A stretch of DNA of 64,000 nucleotides from Pseudomonas protegens CHA0 (GTDB taxonomy: Bacteria; Pseudomonadota; Gammaproteobacteria; Pseudomonadales; Pseudomonadaceae), in the NCBI RefSeq assembly GCF_000397205.1, contig NC_021237.1, positions 4,651,001-4,715,000 on the forward strand, given 5' to 3'. The translations under genes and the position numbers were made by a program. Shown one piece after another: positions 38,201 to 46,651 of the stretch. Position 1 is the stretch's first letter. Each line of letters starts with the position of its first letter. The notes below the pieces were generated by a model. It worked only from the letters and a program-made list of their open reading frames with translations. It searched no databases and was not told where the DNA came from.

Positions 38201-41200
38201 CTTCTTCGGCCAAGCCATCCAGGGCGGCCGGCACGGCCTCGTTCGCCCGCCAGTCATGCTCGACAAAGTCCAGGCGGATACGCTTGTGCACCACCTGGAT
38301 CGGCGCCGGCAGCTCGCCCTGCCAGAGGAAGCCGCTGCGCAGGATGTCATGGTTGTCGATGGCCGCCTGCCAGGCCTGGCGGAAGCGCTCGGGTTCGAGC
38401 CCGTCCACATCCACCCGCAGTTGGTTGATGTAGTCGCCCGCGCCCTGCTCGTAGAGGGTGTGGAACAGCATGCCCTGTTGCATCGGCGACAGCGGATAGA
38501 GGTCCTCGACCTCGGCCAGGGCCAGTGGCAACTGGTCCAGTTGCTGTTGGTTCAGGCCCGCCAGCGGGAAGTCCGACGGGGTTACCCCACGGTGCTCGGG
38601 CTGGCTGCAATGCTCGATCAGCGCCTTGAGTTCCCGGGCGTAGTCATCCGCCAGGTGCTCGATGGTGGCGGTATCGAACATCGCCTGGCTGAAGGTCCAG
38701 CCCAGCTTCAATTGGCCGCCATAGACCTGGCCATTGATGCTCAGCCAGTTGCCCAGCGGAGCCTGGGCGCCTTGATCGGCACCCTTGGCTTCGGCGCTGG
38801 GGGCAAACCAGGCATCCGGCTCATCGAAGCTGCCATCGAACTGGCCCAGGTAGTTGAAGGTGATGCGTGGCACCGCCAATGCCGCGAGGGTCTGTTGCGC
38901 CGCTTCGTCCCCCAGGTAGCGCAGGGCACCAAAGCCGATGCCCTTGTTGGGCACGGCCCGCAGCTGTTCCTTGATGAGCTTGATCGAGTCGGCCAGGGCC
39001 GGCTGCGGCGTCAGCTTCACCGGGAACACGCTGGTGAACCAGCCCACGGTGCGGCTCAGGTCGATGCTGTCGAACAGCTCTTCGCGGCCGTGGCCTTCCA
39101 GTTGCACCAGGGCGCTGCTGTCGCCGGTCCAGCGGGTAATGACCCGGGCCAGGGCGGTGAGCAGCAGATCGTTGATCTGGGTGCGATAGGCCGCCGGCGC
39201 ATCCTGCAACAGGCGCTGGGTATAGCTTGGGTCCAGCTCGGTGCTGACACTCCTGGCATCCTTGATCACCACCTGATCCGTTGCCCGGTCGCAGGGCAGG
39301 CCCGAATCCACGTCCTGCAACTGCGCCTGCCAGTAACCCAGCTCTTGCTGCAGCGCCGCGCTGCGGGCATAGGCTTGCAACTGGCCGGCCCAGGCCTGGG
39401 AAGAGCTGGTCTTGGCCGGCAGCTTGATGGTTTGCCCGGCGGCCTGCTGTACCAGGGCCTGATGCAGGTCCTCCAGCAGCACCCGCCAGGACACCCCGTC
39501 CACCACCAGGTGATGGATGGCCAGCAGCAGGCGCTGGGTGCCATCACGCAACGTGAAGAGCACGGCACGCAACAAAGGCCCCTGTTGCAGATCGAGGCTG
39601 CGTTGCGCGGTATCGCACAGGGCCTGCAACGAATCTTCAGTGGCGTCGTCCGCCAGCCACAGCAGCGCATCGGCCTGCATCGCCGCCAACGGTGCCGCAG
39701 TCACCTGCCCCAGCGGGGCATAAGTCGCGACCCAGGCTGCGCCTTCTTCGACAAACTTCAGGCGCAGGCCGTCGTGGTGTTCGAGCAAGGCTTGCAAGCC
39801 CTGCTGGAGTGCCTCGGCACTCAGAGCCTTCAGCGGCTTGAGCAGCACCGACTGGTTCCAGTGATGCCGTTCCGGTACCGGGGTGTCGAAGAACCACTGC
39901 TGGATCGGCAGCAGCGGCATCTGCCCACGCACCGGGCCCTGGTCGATCTGCAAACCGCCCTCGCCCTGCTCCGCCACCGTGGCCAGCCCCTGCACCGTCT
40001 GGTGCTGGAACAGGTCCTTGGGGGTGAAGCGGATACCGGCCTGCCGGGCACGGCTGACCACCTGGATCGAGATGATCGAGTCGCCACCCAGTTCGAAGAA
40101 GTTGTCGGTGACGCCCACCTGCTCAAGCTTCAGCACATCGGCCCAGATCGCCGCGATCTGTTGCTCCAGGTCGTTTTGCGGCGCCACGTAGGTCTGCTGC
40201 ATCAGCTGCGCATCGACTTTTGGCAGCGACTTGCGATCCAGCTTGCCGTTCGGCGTCAGCGGCAGCGCTTCGAGGAACAGCAGGTAGGTCGGCACCATGT
40301 AGTCCGGCAGGCTTTCCCGCAGGCGCGCCTTGATGCTCTCGCGCAACTGCGCCTGGCGCTCGTTGCTCGACGCCACCTCGGCGTCCACCGGCACGATGTA
40401 GCCCACCAGTTGCTGGCCGCTCGGCCCTGGCTGGGCGATCACCGCCACTTCCAGTACCGGGTCCTGCTCCAGCAAGCGCGCTTCGATCTCGCCCAGCTCG
40501 ATACGGAAGCCCCGCACCTTCACCTGATGGTCGACACGGCCCACATATTCCACCAGGCCGTCGGTGCGGTAGCGGGTCAGGTCGCCGCTGCGGTACAGCC
40601 GGGCGCCGGTGGTGCTGTAGGGGTCGGGAATAAAGCGTTCCGCTGTCAGCCCAGGTCGATCCAGGTAACCCCGGGCCACGCCCAGGCCGCCCAGGTACAG
40701 CTCGCCGGCCACGCCAACCGGCAACAGGTTGAGGTTGGCATCGGCCACGTAGGCGCTGCGGTTGCCAACGATATTGCCGATGGGCGCGTAGGCCGCGTCG
40801 CACGGATCGCCCGCCTTGGCCTTCCAGATCAATGGCGTAACCACGGTTTCAGTCGGGCCGTAACCGTTGAAGATGTACTTCGGACGCAGCACTCGCCACG
40901 CCAAGTCGTAACTGGCCTGGGGCACTGCATCGCCACCAAAGCAGTAGACCCGCACCGCCGGCGGATTGCCGTCGCGCTCGGCGTGTACTGCCAGTTGCTG
41001 CAGGTACACCGGCGGGAACACGCCCACGGTGACGCCATAGCGGTGCATCTGTTCGTAGGTGAATTCCGGCGACCACAGGCTGTCATCACGGATCAGCACG
41101 CTGGCGCCGTAGATCAGCGGGTGCATCCAGCCTTCGTGGGAGCCGTCGAAGGCGAAGGACATGAAGTGCAACTCGCAATCCGCCGGGCTCATTTCATAGC

Positions 41201-44200
41201 GCTCGCCGGTGGCCAGGCTGTGCATGGCCAGCGGGCCGTGGGACACCGCCACGCCTTTGGGCAGCCCGGTGGAGCCGGAGGTGTAGATCACATAGGCGAG
41301 GTTTTCCTCGGCCAGATCCACCTGCGGGGCACTGGCCGGGTAGCCGGCAAAATCTGCGGCCCGTTCCACCGACAAGGTCGGCAGGCCATCGGGGATCGGC
41401 AAGCGATCCAGCAAGTGGCTCTGGGTCAGCAGCAGCCACGCGCCGCTGTCCTGCATCATGTAGCGCAGGCGGTCCTGGGGGTACTCGATATCCAGCGGCA
41501 CATAAACCCCACCAGCCTTGAGCACGGCCAGGAAGGCCACCATGATTTCCGCGCAACGCGGCATGGCGATGGCCACCCGCACTTCCGGGCCAACGCCCAG
41601 TTCGATCAACTTGTGCGCCAGCTGGTTGGCTTGAGTATCCAGCTCGCGATAGCTCAGGCGCTGCTCGGCGAAGAACACCGCTGGTGCATCCGGCGCCTTG
41701 GCCGCCTGATCGGCAAACAGCTGGTGGACAAAACGATGGGTCGGGTAGACCACATCGGTGTGGTCCCACTCCTGGCGAATGCGGCGCTGCTCGTCCTGGC
41801 CCAGCATCGGCAGCTCGCCCAGGGCTTGCTGCGGTTCAAGCATGCCTTGCAGCAGATTGCGCCAGTGATCGGCAAGGCTCTGGACGGTGGAGACCTCGAA
41901 CAATTCGCCGGCATAGATGAACGAAGCGTTGATCCCGGCGTCGGTCTCCAGGGTTTCCAGGGTCAGGTCAAATTGCGCGGTACCGCCCTGCAGGACCATT
42001 TCCTCGGCTTGCAGGCCCGGCAGGCTGGTGCCGTCGGTGCTTTCCCCGGCAATGCTCAGGTGGTTGTACATCACCTGGAACAACGGGTTCTGGTCCAGCG
42101 CACGCTGGGGCTTGAGGGCATCCACCAGACGATCGAACGGCAGGTCCTGATGGGCCTGGGCGGCCAGGGCCGTGGCCTTGACCTGACGCAGCAACTGCCC
42201 CACCGGCAGGCTCGGCGCCAGCTCGACGCGCATCACCAGGGTGTTGACGAAGAAGCCCATCACCCCTTCCATTTCCTGGTGGCGGCGATTACTCACCGGC
42301 ACCCCGATGCGGATATCCGGTTGATCGGAGTAACGGTGCAGCAGCAACGCGAACGACCCCAGGAACAGCTGGAACAGGGTCATGTCATGTTCCCGCGCCA
42401 CTCGCCGCAGCCCTTGCTCCAGGTCCGCCGGCAGGCGCAGGCCCAGGCGTTCCTGGCGGTGGGAGACCAACGCCTGGCGTGGATGATCCAGAGGCAGCTC
42501 CAGAACCGGATGCTCCAGCCCCAGTTGCTGGCGCCAGTAATCCAGCTGGCGCTGTTGCTCGCCCTGCTCCAGCCAGCTGCGATGCCAGTTGGCGTAGTCG
42601 GCGTACTGCACGCTCAACGGCTCGAACTGCGGTGCCTGCCCCTGGATCAAGCCGCGGTACAGCGCGACGAATTCCCGGGCCAGCACACTCATGGAGGCGC
42701 CATCGGAAATGATGTGGTGCAAGGTCACCACCAGCAGGTAATCGCGCTCGGCGATCTGCAGCACCCGGGCCCGGCACAGGGGCCCGCGCTCCAGATCGAA
42801 CAGTTGCTGGGTCTCCTCCAGGGCACGGGCCTGGACGGCTTCGCGGGGCAGGCCCGGCGTCAATCGCTCCCAGGCCACGCTGATCGCGCCCTGTGCATGC
42901 ACCACCTGGCACAGGCGTTCCTGATGCTGGGTGAAGGTGGTGCGGAACGCTTCATGGCGCTGGGCCAGGGCATCGAAGGTCTGCTGCAAGGCAGCCTGGT
43001 CCAGTTCCCCCTGCAAACGGACCACGATCGGCGTGTGGTAGGCGGTGCTCTGCGGATGCATCTGCCAGAACAGCCATTGCCGCTGCTGGGCATGGGAGGC
43101 CGGCAAGGGCCCATCACGCTCCAGCACCTCGATCTGCGGCAGTGCCGCGGCGCCCGCGCAGGCCTGTACCTGTTCGACGAATTCGTCCAGGCGCGAGGTT
43201 TCGAACAGCACCCGCAGCGGCACGTCCGCCCCCAGCAGGCGACGCACCCGGGACATGATCTGGGTTGCCAGCAATGAATGGCCACCCAGGGCGAAAAAGT
43301 TGTCGCCCAGGCCCACCCGCTCGACCTTGAGCACCGCCTGCCAGATCGCCGCGATGCCCTGCTGCAGCTCGCTGACCGGGGCCACAAAGGCTTCAACCGG
43401 GGCCTGCTGCTGCAATGGCGGCAGGGCCCGCAGGTCGAGCTTGCCGTTGGGGGTCAAGGGCATGCCGGCCAACGCCAGGAAATGCATGGGCAGCATGTAG
43501 TCGGGCAAGGCCACCGCCAGTTGCCGGCGGATCTCCTGCCACGCCGCCTCCGGTTCCTGAGCCTTGGCCAGTACCACATAGGCCGCCACTTGCGACTCGC
43601 CCGCCACACTGACCACCTGTGCCACGGCGTCTTCGACCTGGGGCAACTGCTTGAGGGCCGCGGTGATTTCCCCCAGCTCGATGCGGTAACCGCGGATCTT
43701 CACCTGATGGTCGATGCGGCCCAGGTAGTCGATAACCCCGCCGTCCAGATAGCGCGCCAGGTCACCGGTGCGGTACAGGCGCTGCCCGTCGCCGCTGAAG
43801 GGGTCCGGCACAAAGCGCTCGGCGGTCAAGGCCGCGCGCTGGTGGTAACCCCGCGCCAGGCCGGCGCCACCCAGGTACAGCTCGGCCGGAGTGCCGGGCG
43901 CCACCGGTTGCAAGGATGCATCCAGCACCCGCGCACGGACGTTGGCCAGCGGCAGGCCCAGGGGCACCACCGCCCGCTCGTCCGCCAGCGTGGCGGCGGC
44001 CATGGTCAGGGCGCCGACCGTGGTTTCCGTGGGGCCGTAGTGGTTGAACACCGCGCACTCCGGTGCCAGGGTCGCGATCCTGCGGACCAGAGCCGCCGGG
44101 CAGGCCTCGCCGCCCAGCACCAGGCACTGGCGCGGCAGGGAACGGGCCGGTTCTTCGCCACTCATCAGCGCCTGCAAATGCGACGGGACGATCTTCAATA

Positions 44201-46439
44201 CATCAATCTGGTGGGTGTGCAGGTAGGCGCCGAAGGCGTCGGCGTCCAACCCGGTATCCAGGTCGATCACGTGCAGGCAACTGCCGGAGCACAGGGCGCC
44301 GAACAGCGTGGTGTGGCCAAGATCCGCGGCGATGGTCGAGACCACGGCCATAGTGCGCGCAGCCCCCAGCGGCAGGCGCTGGATGATCGCCTGCACATAG
44401 TTGGCCAGGGCTCCGTGGGTGATGCTCACGCCTTTGGCGGCACCGGTGGAGCCGGAGGTGTAGATCGAATAGGCCAGGTTCCCGGCAGCCATCCCGGGCA
44501 AGGCTGCCAGCGGATCGCTGTCCGGCGCCCAGGCCTGTGCCTGATCCAGCAACAGCACCTCGACCCAGGCCGCCACCGGCAGCCGCGGCTGCACCGCCGT
44601 CTCGCTCAGCAGCAGGCGTACGCCGCTGTCTTCAAGCATGTAGCTCAAGCGCTGTTCGGGGTATTGCGGGTCCAGGGGCACATAGGCACCGCCGGCCTTG
44701 AGCACCGCCAACAGGCCCAGCACCATCTCCAGGGAACGCTCCACAGCGATACCCACCGGCACTTCCGGCCCCACGCCACGCGCCACCAGCGCTGCGGCCA
44801 GACGGCTGGCACGCAGGTCCAGCTCGCGGTAGCTCAGGCACTGCCCGGCGAATACCAGGGCCGGTGCTTCGGGCTGCGCGGCGACCTGGCGGGCAAAGAG
44901 TTCGAGCACCGATTCGGCGCTGAACACCTCTTCTGCGCCAGCCCCCTGGGCCAGGAAGCCCCGGTGCTGCTGGGCACTGAGCAGCGGCAGTTCGGCAAGC
45001 GCCGACTGCGGCTCGCGCACCATCGCCCACAACAGGTTCTGCCAGTGGCCGGCCATGCGCTCGATGGTCTGCGCTTCGAACAACTGGCAGTCGTAGGTGA
45101 AGGCGGCCTGCAACTGGCCACCGCGTTCGAAAGTGTCCAGGGTCAAGTCGAACTGCACCGTGCGCTCGTTGCGCGGCAAGGCCTGCACTTGCAGCCCGGA
45201 GCGGCTGTGCAAGGTGGTCAGTTCGGTGACCTGGGGCTGGTGGTTGTACAGCACCTGGAACAGCGGGCTGTGGCTCAGGCTGCGCTCCAGGTGCAGGGCT
45301 TCCACCAGGCGCTCGAAGGGCAGGTCCTGATGGGCCTGGGCGCCCAGGGTAGTCTCGCGGATATCGGCCAGCAGTTGCTGCACTGTCAATTGCGGGCTCA
45401 GTTCGGTACGCAGTACCTGGGTGTTGACGAAGAAACCGATCAGCCCCTCGGCTTCCTGGCGCGTGCGGTTGGCGATGGGCACGCCGACCCGGATGTCCTG
45501 CTGGCCGCTGTAGCGCGATAGCAGCAGCTTGAAGCCGGCCAACAGCACGGCAAACAGGGTCACCCCCTGCTGGCGCGCCAGGGCGCCCAGTTGCTGGGCC
45601 AGGGGTTGTTCCAGGGCAAAATCCAGGCGGCGCCCCTGGCGGCTGGAATGGGCCGGCCGCGGATGGTCGGTGGGCAGTTTCAGCGGCGGATGCTCGTCAC
45701 CCAGCTTGGCCTGCCAGTAGTCCAGTTGCCGCTCCTGCTCCCCTGCCTCCAGCCAGCTGCGCTGCCACAGGGCGTAGTCGCGGTACTGGATCGGCAGCGC
45801 CGGGACGTTCGGCACCTCACCCTGGAGCAGGCTGTCGTAGGCGTGCAGGAATTCTTCGATCAAGACCCCCATCGACCAGCCATCCGCGACGATATGGTGC
45901 AGGGTCAGCAGCATCACGTGCTCCTGCTCGCCCAGGCCCAGTACGCAGACCCGCAGCAAAGGCCCCTGTTGCAGATCGAAGGGCCGGCGCGCTTCGGCGT
46001 CGGCCAGCTGTTGCACCCTGGTTTCGCGCTGCGCCGGGTCGAGGTCGCAGAGCTCCCGATAATCGATGTCGACCCGCGCCTCCTGGATCACCTGCCGAGG
46101 CTCATCGTCCTCCAGGGCAAAGACCGTGCGCAGGCTCTCATGCCGCTCCAGCAGCCAGTCGAAGGCCTGCGCCAGCACTGCCCGGTCCAGCGGCCCGCTC
46201 AGGCGGACCGCGTTGGGCAGGTTGTAGGCCGCGCTCTGCGGATCCAGTTGCCAGAGAAACCACATGCGCTGCTGCGCATAGGACAGGGCCTGGCGATCAG
46301 GCACCGCAACCCCGGCCGGAATCGGCAGCAGAGAGAAGTCGACGCCTTCCTTGTCCAGAGCCTTCAAGAACAGCCGGCGCTTTTCCAGCGGCAGTTCAAT
46401 GAATCTGCGGGCGAGCTTCAAGGAGTCTTCTGCATTCAT
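35292..46439 (-). CDS. pvdI: Pyoverdine NRPS, three modules: Asp-fOHOrn(E)-Lys
   Basis: 3715-aa first peptide-chain synthetase of the operon. Approximate domains by residue: C (HHIVADGWSM, 181), A1 (YTSGSTGAAKG 665), T1 (LGGHSLL, 1053), C (HHIISDGAS, 1243), A2 (1720; FDGSHEGW 1765), T2 (LGGDSII, 2118), E (HHLVVDG, 2310), DCL C (HHILMDGWSN, 2780), A3 (3245; FNFDAFVEQ 3293), T3 (LGGHSLL, 3650). Codes: A1 DLTKVGHVG, the established Asp code; A2 DGEVCGGVT (fOHOrn); A3 DAEDNGTVS (Lys). The starter C domain would accept the chromophore chain built by PvdL, which lies elsewhere. A variant IS box is 60 bases upstream. This gene begins the operon pvdI-pvdJ-pvdD. Gene symbols follow pathway position and may differ between strains. 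Confidence 0.93.
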   Translation of the reverse strand: MNAEDSLKLARRFIELPLEKRRLFLKALDKEGVDFSLLPIPAGVAVPDRQALSYAQQRMWFLWQLDPQSAAYNLPNAVRLSGPLDRAVLAQAFDWLLERHESLRTVFALEDDEPRQVIQEARVDIDYRELCDLDPAQRETRVQQLADAEARRPFDLQQGPLLRVCVLGLGEQEHVMLLTLHHIVADGWSMGVLIEEFLHAYDSLLQGEVPNVPALPIQYRDYALWQRSWLEAGEQERQLDYWQAKLGDEHPPLKLPTDHPRPAHSSRQGRRLDFALEQPLAQQLGALARQQGVTLFAVLLAGFKLLLSRYSGQQDIRVGVPIANRTRQEAEGLIGFFVNTQVLRTELSPQLTVQQLLADIRETTLGAQAHQDLPFERLVEALHLERSLSHSPLFQVLYNHQPQVTELTTLHSRSGLQVQALPRNERTVQFDLTLDTFERGGQLQAAFTYDCQLFEAQTIERMAGHWQNLLWAMVREPQSALAELPLLSAQQHRGFLAQGAGAEEVFSAESVLELFARQVAAQPEAPALVFAGQCLSYRELDLRASRLAAALVARGVGPEVPVGIAVERSLEMVLGLLAVLKAGGAYVPLDPQYPEQRLSYMLEDSGVRLLLSETAVQPRLPVAAWVEVLLLDQAQAWAPDSDPLAALPGMAAGNLAYSIYTSGSTGAAKGVSITHGALANYVQAIIQRLPLGAARTMAVVSTIAADLGHTTLFGALCSGSCLHVIDLDTGLDADAFGAYLHTHQIDVLKIVPSHLQALMSGEEPARSLPRQCLVLGGEACPAALVRRIATLAPECAVFNHYGPTETTVGALTMAAATLADERAVVPLGLPLANVRARVLDASLQPVAPGTPAELYLGGAGLARGYHQRAALTAERFVPDPFSGDGQRLYRTGDLARYLDGGVIDYLGRIDHQVKIRGYRIELGEITAALKQLPQVEDAVAQVVSVAGESQVAAYVVLAKAQEPEAAWQEIRRQLAVALPDYMLPMHFLALAGMPLTPNGKLDLRALPPLQQQAPVEAFVAPVSELQQGIAAIWQAVLKVERVGLGDNFFALGGHSLLATQIMSRVRRLLGADVPLRVLFETSRLDEFVEQVQACAGAAALPQIEVLERDGPLPASHAQQRQWLFWQMHPQSTAYHTPIVVRLQGELDQAALQQTFDALAQRHEAFRTTFTQHQERLCQVVHAQGAISVAWERLTPGLPREAVQARALEETQQLFDLERGPLCRARVLQIAERDYLLVVTLHHIISDGASMSVLAREFVALYRGLIQGQAPQFEPLSVQYADYANWHRSWLEQGEQQRQLDYWRQQLGLEHPVLELPLDHPRQALVSHRQERLGLRLPADLEQGLRRVAREHDMTLFQLFLGSFALLLHRYSDQPDIRIGVPVSNRRHQEMEGVMGFFVNTLVMRVELAPSLPVGQLLRQVKATALAAQAHQDLPFDRLVDALKPQRALDQNPLFQVMYNHLSIAGESTDGTSLPGLQAEEMVLQGGTAQFDLTLETLETDAGINASFIYAGELFEVSTVQSLADHWRNLLQGMLEPQQALGELPMLGQDEQRRIRQEWDHTDVVYPTHRFVHQLFADQAAKAPDAPAVFFAEQRLSYRELDTQANQLAHKLIELGVGPEVRVAIAMPRCAEIMVAFLAVLKAGGVYVPLDIEYPQDRLRYMMQDSGAWLLLTQSHLLDRLPIPDGLPTLSVERAADFAGYPASAPQVDLAEENLAYVIYTSGSTGLPKGVAVSHGPLAMHSLATGERYEMSPADCELHFMSFAFDGSHEGWMHPLIYGASVLIRDDSLWSPEFTYEQMHRYGVTVGVFPPVYLQQLAVHAERDGNPPAVRVYCFGGDAVPQASYDLAWRVLRPKYIFNGYGPTETVVTPLIWKAKAGDPCDAAYAPIGNIVGNRSAYVADANLNLLPVGVAGELYLGGLGVARGYLDRPGLTAERFIPDPYSTTGARLYRSGDLTRYRTDGLVEYVGRVDHQVKVRGFRIELGEIEARLLEQDPVLEVAVIAQPGPSGQQLVGYIVPVDAEVASSNERQAQLRESIKARLRESLPDYMVPTYLLFLEALPLTPNGKLDRKSLPKVDAQLMQQTYVAPQNDLEQQIAAIWADVLKLEQVGVTDNFFELGGDSIISIQVVSRARQAGIRFTPKDLFQHQTVQGLATVAEQGEGGLQIDQGPVRGQMPLLPIQQWFFDTPVPERHHWNQSVLLKPLKALSAEALQQGLQALLEHHDGLRLKFVEEGAAWVATYAPLGQVTAAPLAAMQADALLWLADDATEDSLQALCDTAQRSLDLQQGPLLRAVLFTLRDGTQRLLLAIHHLVVDGVSWRVLLEDLHQALVQQAAGQTIKLPAKTSSSQAWAGQLQAYARSAALQQELGYWQAQLQDVDSGLPCDRATDQVVIKDARSVSTELDPSYTQRLLQDAPAAYRTQINDLLLTALARVITRWTGDSSALVQLEGHGREELFDSIDLSRTVGWFTSVFPVKLTPQPALADSIKLIKEQLRAVPNKGIGFGALRYLGDEAAQQTLAALAVPRITFNYLGQFDGSFDEPDAWFAPSAEAKGADQGAQAPLGNWLSINGQVYGGQLKLGWTFSQAMFDTATIEHLADDYARELKALIEHCSQPEHRGVTPSDFPLAGLNQQQLDQLPLALAEVEDLYPLSPMQQGMLFHTLYEQGAGDYINQLRVDVDGLEPERFRQAWQAAIDNHDILRSGFLWQGELPAPIQVVHKRIRLDFVEHDWRANEAVPAALDGLAEEERLRGFDLLAAPLLRLTLVRTGEQRYHLIYTNHHILMDGWSNSRLLGEVLQRYAGQFASHAPGRYRDYIAWLQRQDAQLSETFWKQQLAVLDEPTRLAQAISRGGQTLAGKGYAAHQQHLDLQQTQRLSEFARQQKVTVNTLVQAAWLLLLQRYTGQDSVVFGATVSGRPAELKGVEQQIGLFINTLPVVAAPRPDMPVSDWLQLVQERNLALRDFEHTPLYDVQRWAGLGGEALFDNILVFENYPVSEALAQGAPAQLSFGMAANHEQTNYPLTLSVYLGQTLAFDYSYALEHFAEANIRQLAGYLEQVLMALVEQPQASIGELALTGATERRLIEEQRSRTPARDLSPLCVQQLIEAQAARTADAVALLCAGQQLSYGQFNQRANQLAHKLIEQGVGPDVRVGIAVERGLDMLVGLLAVLKAGGAYVPLDPEYPQERLHYMMQDSGIQLLLTQSPLLERLRDGVEVPHLCLDQQGLDGYSLNNPAPRAQADNLAYVMYTSGSTGRPKGVDISHRALTQHAQVSRDYFNMSAADRGLQFSTFNFDAFVEQLYPALICGASVVIRGKALWDSETFYRELIEQGISIVDLSTAYWFMLGKDFASREPRDFGRLRQLNLGGEAMPAEGVAAWKKAGLKHACLLNTYGPTEATVSVTAHDCSRYLEDGQALPSQMPLGKGLPGRSIYLLDNSGNLTLSGATGELMIGGELLARGYHDRPGLTAERFIPDPFSSDGGRLYRSGDLARYDAEGVIEYAGRIDHQVKIRGFRIEMGEIEARLLELPLVREAVVLAQEAAGGPQLVAYVVAAAGVAVESPEQQAQVREQLKAALKEVLPDYMLPAHLLFLEALPLSPNGKLDRKALPKADASLLQQAYIAPQSELEQQVAAIWAQVLEVEQVGMNDNFFELGGHSLLVTAMVSRVQLKLGRQVSVQMAFEFPTLGLFVSQLQQAPGQVQGADLSALELLLDEMEAV
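39840..41800 (-). repeat. Near-identical fOHOrn A-T-E-start block, copy in pvdI
   Basis: Partner of the block at 20770-22730. Protein differences are few (for example PDGLPTLSVERAADF against PEGLPTLSVEGAADF). Outside the block the E domains diverge clearly. Confidence 0.8.
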
Positions 46440-46498
46440 CGGGAGTCATCCGTACTTACTTGTTGGGTATCGAGCATTGGCTCGGTCATCCCTACGGA

Positions 46499-46522
46499 AC
46501 GGATGAAGGCCGGGGAAAATTA
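46499..46522 (-). promoter_or_regulatory. Variant PvdS IS box of the pvdIJD operon
   Basis: Minus-strand TAATT, 16 bases, CGT, 60 bases before the pvdI ATG. One change from TAAAT; the same variant is seen before pvdG. Confidence 0.7.
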
Positions 46523-46590
46523 ACCCCGCACAGCGCCAGAACAACCCGCTTGCGGGCCCCTCAGGGTGATTGGGCAGGCGCCGCCGGCAG

Positions 46591-46614
46591 TAAATCACCC
46601 CGCTCATCCTTCGT
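46591..46614 (+). promoter_or_regulatory. PvdS IS box of the siderophore-interacting reductase gene
   Basis: TAAAT (46591-46595), 16 bases, CGT (46612-46614), 37 bases before the ATG at 46652. Divergent from the pvdI box, 68 bases apart. Confidence 0.82.
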
Positions 46615-46651
46615 TCCTTCCTTATCCTCCCCTTGCAGCAGGTACCCGCCC

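Noticed and set aside
46460..46651. N-terminal extension of the siderophore-interacting protein
   Set aside because: It covers both IS boxes and lacks family similarity; ATG 46652 is better.
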